8,750 nt of DNA from Alphaproteobacteria bacterium. Its GTDB lineage: Bacteria > Pseudomonadota > Alphaproteobacteria > Rhodobacterales > Rhodobacteraceae. The stretch spans positions 1 to 8,750 of the forward strand of contig JAJRRX010000532.1 of the NCBI GenBank assembly GCA_024279075.1. The letters are read 5' to 3'. The position numbers and the translations under genes were made by a program. Each line of letters starts with the position of its first letter. The stretch's first letter is position 1. Shown here piece by piece: positions 5,862 through 8,750 of this stretch. The notes below the pieces were generated by a model. The model had not been told where the DNA came from. It saw only the letters and a program-made list of their open reading frames with translations, and did not search any database.

Positions 5862-6512
5862 ATGATGAATATGCTACAAACACCCGATGATATTGCTCGC
5901 CTGCGTGCGGGCCATGCGCCTGCTTTCGAGCAGATCATCCGCACCCATAACCAGCGGCTTTTTCGCCTTGCCCGCGCCATTCTTCGCGATAGTTCTGAGG
6001 CCGAGGATGTGGTGCAGGAGGCCTATATCAAGGTATTTTCGGACCTTGATAGCTTTGCAAAAATCAAAGATCCGGGCGCTTGGTTGGCGCGGGTGACCAC
6101 CAACATAGCGCTTTCCCGCCTGCGCCAGAAAAAGCGCAATGCCCGCCTGATTGACTCGCTGACCCTTGACCTGCCCACCGGAGCCATGCCGATGACCGCC
6201 GAAACCACGACCGCCCAAAAGCAGCTCCGCCAACTGTTGGAGCGCGAAATTGATGCTCTGCCGGATGGCTTTCGCGAGGTGTTTGTGCTGCGCTTGGTGG
6301 AGGAGATGACGGTGAGTGAAACCGCCGAGGCGCTCGGGGTTTCGCCGCAAACCGTTAAATCGCGCCTCAGCCGTGCGCGGGCCAAGGTGCAGCATGCGAT
6401 CAAGGCGCAAATCACCGTGGCTTCACTTCAGGTTTTCCCCTTTGCAGGGGCGCATTGTGACCGGATTACCGCCAATACTTTGCAGCAATTAAAGGAGGGT
6501 GGCGTAATATAG
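5862..6512 (+). CDS. ECF-family RNA polymerase sigma factor
   Basis: This is an alternative sigma factor of the extracytoplasmic-function (RpoE-like) class. Region 2 lies at about residues 19-88, with EAEDVVQEAYIKVF recognising the -10 element. Region 4 lies at about 127-180, with the helix-turn-helix MTVSETAEALGVSPQTVKSRLSRAR for the -35. A 35-residue tail follows region 4 and contains one cysteine (Cys199, in FPFAGAHCDRI), which might sense redox state or metal; this is speculation. The start at 5862 is preferred because GGTGG at 5852-5856 gives a 5-base spacing. A GTG at 5853 sits too close to AGGA (5847-5850), and ATGs at 5865 and 5871 are also possible. It is preceded by an ECF promoter and followed by two exported-protein genes. 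No anti-sigma gene is adjacent. Confidence 0.93.
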   Translation: MMNMLQTPDDIARLRAGHAPAFEQIIRTHNQRLFRLARAILRDSSEAEDVVQEAYIKVFSDLDSFAKIKDPGAWLARVTTNIALSRLRQKKRNARLIDSLTLDLPTGAMPMTAETTTAQKQLRQLLEREIDALPDGFREVFVLRLVEEMTVSETAEALGVSPQTVKSRLSRARAKVQHAIKAQITVASLQVFPFAGAHCDRITANTLQQLKEGGVI

Positions 6513-6569
6513 CATCATCCAGTCTGCCGTCCTTGGGTCTTTCGACACTCCCACCAACAAAGGATTGAA

Positions 6570-6971
6570 ATGATGAAGAAAATTATGATTGCACTGGCCC
6601 TGATGGCCAGCTCTGCCTCTGCTGAAAATGCGGCGATGATGGCCCCTCCAGGCGGCGCTTACCAAGCCGTGAGCGACCTTGTGGAACTGCCGGAATTCAT
6701 CCCCGGTCTTGGTAGCCTGTATGTGGACCCGACAACCCTGCCGGCTGGCCCCTTTGCCGCGTATGACCGCAGCGGCCACCTTGTGAGCACGATCTATATG
6801 GTGCCACTAGCGGCGATGAATGCGCAAACGCAATTTAAGGCACTGGGCGTGGCGGGCACAGAGGTGAACAGTGTGGATATTTACTATAATGCAGGCCACC
6901 CCGGCGTTGCCGAGCCACATTACCATGTCACTTTGTGGCACGTGAACCCTGCCGAAGCTGAGCTCGAATAA
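6570..6971 (+). CDS. Secreted TTHB210-like (DUF5602-like) protein
   Basis: The 133-residue exported protein has a cleavable signal peptide (residues 1-18, cut after SASA). The mature part shows a C-terminal block YYNAGHPGVAEPHYHVTLWHV with His110, His117, His119 and His124. This spacing could bind a metal, though it has not been proven to. The pattern resembles the TTHB210-like domain. I recall that Thermus TTHB210 is likewise governed by an ECF sigma factor, which fits this setting; the assignment is from memory and moderately sure. AGGA at 6561-6564 lies 5 bases before the ATG at 6570. Its TAA shares a base with the ATG of the cupredoxin gene, so the two are translationally coupled. It is most likely transcribed with the sigma gene 57 bases upstream. 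Confidence 0.72.
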   Translation: MMKKIMIALALMASSASAENAAMMAPPGGAYQAVSDLVELPEFIPGLGSLYVDPTTLPAGPFAAYDRSGHLVSTIYMVPLAAMNAQTQFKALGVAGTEVNSVDIYYNAGHPGVAEPHYHVTLWHVNPAEAELE

Positions 6972-7480
6972 TGCCAAGCCGCAGAGCTTTTATCCTTTCA
7001 GGCGCGCCGCTTTTGGCGGGCCTGATACTGCCCCGCGCGGCCCTTGCCGCTCCGCAAACCCATATCATTGGTATGGAGAGTGATACCCTTGGCTCCAAGG
7101 TTTGGTTTGATCCCGTAGGGCTGCATGTGCAGGCCGGAGATACCATCCGCTGGGAGTTACGTGAAAACGTGCACACTGTGGCGGCGTATCACCCCGATAA
7201 CGCTGGCCATGCGCTGCGTATTCCGGCAGCGGCTGCGCCGTGGGATAGCGGCTATCTCGTCAATCAAGGCGACCACTGCGAAGTGACGCTGACAGAGGAA
7301 AGTGTCTATGACTATTATTGCGAACCGCACGAGTTTTCCGGCATGGTGGGCCGGATTGTGGTGGGCAATGGTGTGGCGTCGGAGGACTGGCGCGATGTGC
7401 CAGCGGTGGCGCGGGCGGGGTTTCCCAGCGTGGCCGAAATCGTGGCCAAGGGGCGGATATCGGGCATCCGCGCAGGCTGA
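6971..7480 (+). CDS. Exported type-1 copper cupredoxin (plastocyanin/azurin-like)
   Basis: This is a periplasmic blue-copper electron carrier or copper-handling protein. The 169-residue product starts with a Tat-like signal (SRRAFIL at 3-9, hydrophobic core, ALA-AP cleavage about residue 27). The cupredoxin domain spans about 30-133. All four type-1 copper ligands are visible: His68 (ENVHTV), Cys117 and His120 (YCEPHEF) and Met125 (SGM). A C-terminal extension of about 35 residues (134-169) follows the copper loop and has no recognised motif. The start overlaps the stop of the preceding gene by one base (TAATG), so it is the third gene of the sigma-led operon. Its electron partner is not visible in the window. 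Confidence 0.9.
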   Translation: MPSRRAFILSGAPLLAGLILPRAALAAPQTHIIGMESDTLGSKVWFDPVGLHVQAGDTIRWELRENVHTVAAYHPDNAGHALRIPAAAAPWDSGYLVNQGDHCEVTLTEESVYDYYCEPHEFSGMVGRIVVGNGVASEDWRDVPAVARAGFPSVAEIVAKGRISGIRAG

Positions 7481-7620
7481 AACCGCCCGCATGCGCAGGT
7501 TTGGCGCTAATTGGCTGAGGCGCCCGACCTCTGGTTTCCAGCGGGAGGTGCGCTGGGCTTTGGCGCGGGTTGTGTCGGTTATTGCACCTAAGGCCTTGCC
7601 TGCGCTTGCTGTTCAAAGGG

Positions 7621-7643
7621 CCAGCCCCGTGCAAGGGGGCTGG
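7621..7643 (+). terminator. Possible terminator of the sigma-cupredoxin operon
   Basis: CCAGCCCC (7621-7628) and GGGGCTGG (7636-7643) form a perfect 8-bp GC-rich stem with a 7-base loop. The following sequence (GCATTTATACC) has only a weak T-tract, so termination may be partial or rho-assisted. It is about 140 bases after the cupredoxin stop. Confidence 0.5.
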
Positions 7644-7878
7644 GCATTTATACCTTTAGAGTAGGCGCTGGCTCTGCTCACACGGCAAGCCCTTTTTCAG
7701 CTAGGCCGCTATGCGCGTTAAATCTTACATGCCCGACACAAACCGCTCCCGGACCTTACGGCCCGCTTAGGCATGCGTTGGAATTTAGTCAAAATTTATG
7801 AAAATGCAGTGAAGGGGGCGGGCGCTGGAGGTGGAAATTGCGCAACACTGGAGCGCAATGCAACTAATAGAAGAATTA

Positions 7879-7906
7879 GACCCTACTAAACCAGTTTAGT
7901 GAGGTC
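7879..7906. promoter_or_regulatory. 28-base dyad, operator-like
   Basis: The core ACTAAAC-CA-GTTTAGT (7885-7900) is a perfect 7-bp dyad. GACC (7879-7882) and GGTC (7903-7906) extend the symmetry beyond a two-base mismatch on each side. The length and symmetry fit a dimeric regulator site such as those of TetR-family proteins, but no regulator gene is next to it. It could also be the remains of a mobile-element end. Confidence 0.45.
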
Positions 7907-7962
7907 AGTTGGCTTGAAAAAACATAACAATAGCAAATAGATGGGCGGAAATGGTGTTGAAG

Positions 7963-8308
7963 CTACCTTTGCGTTAACCACGTAAAGGCAGGTTTATCTT
8001 GCCCTTCAAAACTGCGCAGCCCCAAAGTGCCAAGGTTGCTGGCAAAGCAGGGGTTTGAAGCGCCGTAATAGGCCTGATAATAGGCGAGATCAACGGCAGG
8101 GCGGTCATGCAGCCACACCAGCATCACCAGCGGAATTTTGGCGCGTCGGGTTTCAAGCGCACCCAAAAGCGCTTGGAAATTACGGGTTTGCAGTGCTTCA
8201 CCGGCCCCGCAGCCACCAGAAGGGTGATAGCCTGTTGGCGATGCCTAAGGTTTGCGCGTGGGCAGGGCTGGCAAGCAGCAGCCCAAGGGCTGCGAGGGGT
8301 TTATACAT
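7963..8308 (-). pseudogene. Broken secreted-protein gene (frameshift)
   Basis: An ATG at 8308 opens a good signal peptide (MYKPLAALGLLLASPAHA, then QTLGIA), but this frame stops at 8198. A second frame, open from 8244 to the TAG at 7963, continues as SPTGYHPSGGC and reads through a well-formed protein to TWLTQR. A single-base shift between 8247 and 8198 would join them into about 115 residues. The second half contains IPLVMLVWLHDRP and YYQAYYGA, which faintly recall the C-terminal part of secreted TIM-barrel glycosidases; this is only an impression. If so, a central part is also missing. The ATG overlaps the end of the VOC gene by eight bases, suggesting former translational coupling. A sequencing error is the alternative explanation. 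Confidence 0.6.
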
Positions 8309-8666
8309 GTTGGTCCAAGAGGATCGGGTTGCCATCTGGGTCTTCCAGCATAATGCTGGCAGGGCCAGCGCTGCCTTCCGCTTGGCTCAGCAGGGTAAGC
8401 CCCTCGGCCAACAGGGTTTTTTGGATGTCTCGAATGTCGTCAAATTCGTCCAGCACGCTGGCATTCTGGTCCCAACCAGGGTTAAAGGTGATCATGTTTT
8501 TATCAAACATACCGTGGAAAAGGCCAATAACGATATGGTCATTTTTTATAATGAGCCAGTTGTCTTCGACCTTGCCTGTGGTTTCAAAACCAAGCTTTTC
8601 GTAAAAGGTTGTGGAGGCAGACAGGTCTTTGACCGCGAGGCTGATAGAAAAGGCACCGAGTTTCAT
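8301..8666 (-). CDS. VOC-family (glyoxalase/bleomycin-resistance fold) protein
   Basis: This is a small single-domain member of the vicinal-oxygen-chelate superfamily, 121 residues. The paired beta-alpha-beta-beta-beta modules are marked by SLAVKDLSASTTFYEKLGF at the N-terminus and the closing EDPDGNPILLD. The usual metal-binding glutamate near the end appears as Asp118, and the N-terminal module has Ser in place of the common His, so a glyoxalase I reaction is not assured. The start at 8666 is preferred to the ATG at 8672: GGGAG (8674-8678, minus strand) is 7 bases from the former and only one from the latter, and family members begin MKLGAF. The broken secreted-protein gene overlaps its stop. 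The substrate is unknown. Confidence 0.88.
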   Translation of the reverse strand: MKLGAFSISLAVKDLSASTTFYEKLGFETTGKVEDNWLIIKNDHIVIGLFHGMFDKNMITFNPGWDQNASVLDEFDDIRDIQKTLLAEGLTLLSQAEGSAGPASIMLEDPDGNPILLDQHV

Positions 8667-8699
8667 TTGCATACTCCCTGATTGTTATGATTATGGAGT

Positions 8700-8728
8700 T
8701 AGCCTAGCTATAATAGCCTATCCGTCAA
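8700..8728 (-). promoter_or_regulatory. Possible promoter with direct repeats upstream of the VOC gene
   Basis: On the minus strand TTGACG (8728-8723) is followed after 16 bases by TAGGCT (8706-8701), a fair -35 with a weak -10. The heptamer TAGCCTA (plus strand) occurs at 8700-8706 and 8714-8720, a 14-base period, with the palindrome GCTATAATAGC (8707-8717) between and partly over them. The repeats could be a regulator site placed over the promoter. Confidence 0.35.
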
Positions 8729-8750
8729 GCATCCCCCTTGAGAGGCGGGC

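Larger units (their letters stand above)
7481..7962. other. Gene-free region with three dyad elements
   Basis: No supported gene is present in these 482 bases; open frames here are short or shadows. The left part is GC-rich and ends in the hairpin at 7621-7643. From about 7780 the sequence turns more AT-rich. It then holds an ATTGCGC/GCGCAAT dyad (7837-7859) and a 28-base dyad (7879-7906). A longer-range CATGCC/GGCATG pair (7728-7733 and 7770-7775) is also present. No tRNA or known RNA was recognised. Confidence 0.65.

Noticed and set aside
7302..7664. 120-residue open frame overlapping the cupredoxin end
   Set aside because: It starts inside the copper-binding loop in another frame, lacks a ribosome site and ends past the hairpin at 7621-7643.
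8055..8681. 208-residue plus-strand open frame at the right end
   Set aside because: It is antisense to the VOC gene and to the broken secreted gene, and has no family character.
1..8750. CRISPR arrays, tRNA or rRNA genes, insertion sequences
   Set aside because: No regularly spaced identical repeats, no cloverleaf candidates and no transposase were found.

Overview
The window looks like an alphaproteobacterial chromosome segment, most likely Rhodobacterales (Roseobacter-type). This rests on the split b'/b ATP synthase stalk genes after atpE, the signal-peptide-like N-terminus of subunit b, and the protein style of Nth, the PfkB kinase and the HIT protein. No database search was possible, so the taxonomic call is an inference.

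Layout. Bases 1-1484 (+) hold the distal end of the ATP synthase F0 operon: atpE (c ring), the b' subunit and the b subunit, closed by a strong rho-independent terminator. A gene-free spacer with several hairpins follows (1485-1810). On the minus strand lie an OmpA-family lipoprotein (1811-2455) and an Ada-type regulator/O6-methylguanine methyltransferase without the N-terminal zinc domain (2574-3410). Divergent from it on the plus strand is a tight three-gene run: nth (endonuclease III), a PfkB-family adenosine-kinase-like gene overlapping it by 4 bp, and a HIT-family nucleotide hydrolase gene 9 bp further on. A second hairpin-rich spacer (5525-5798) ends in a good ECF-type promoter.

That promoter leads into an ECF sigma factor gene, a secreted TTHB210-like (DUF5602-like) protein and a Tat-type exported type-1 copper cupredoxin. 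The last two overlap by one base. The likely logic is an autoregulated sigma factor driving two exported, probably metal-related proteins. No anti-sigma gene is visible. After this comes a 480-bp gene-free region with a hairpin, an AT-richer part and two dyad elements. The right end (minus strand) carries a VOC-family gene and, overlapping its stop, a broken secreted-protein gene split by a frameshift.

The most noteworthy unlisted signal is a dispersed repeat: the arms GCGGCGCG and CGCGCCGC separated by 31-32 nt occur three times. One copy is in the spacer after the atp operon. Two are in inverted orientation in the spacer after the HIT gene. Similarity between copies extends into the loop and flanks, so this resembles a REP/BIME-like element. 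Other points worth a check are the ECF promoter and its regulon, an 11-bp inverted match flanking the sigma gene, and a 28-bp dyad at 7879-7906.
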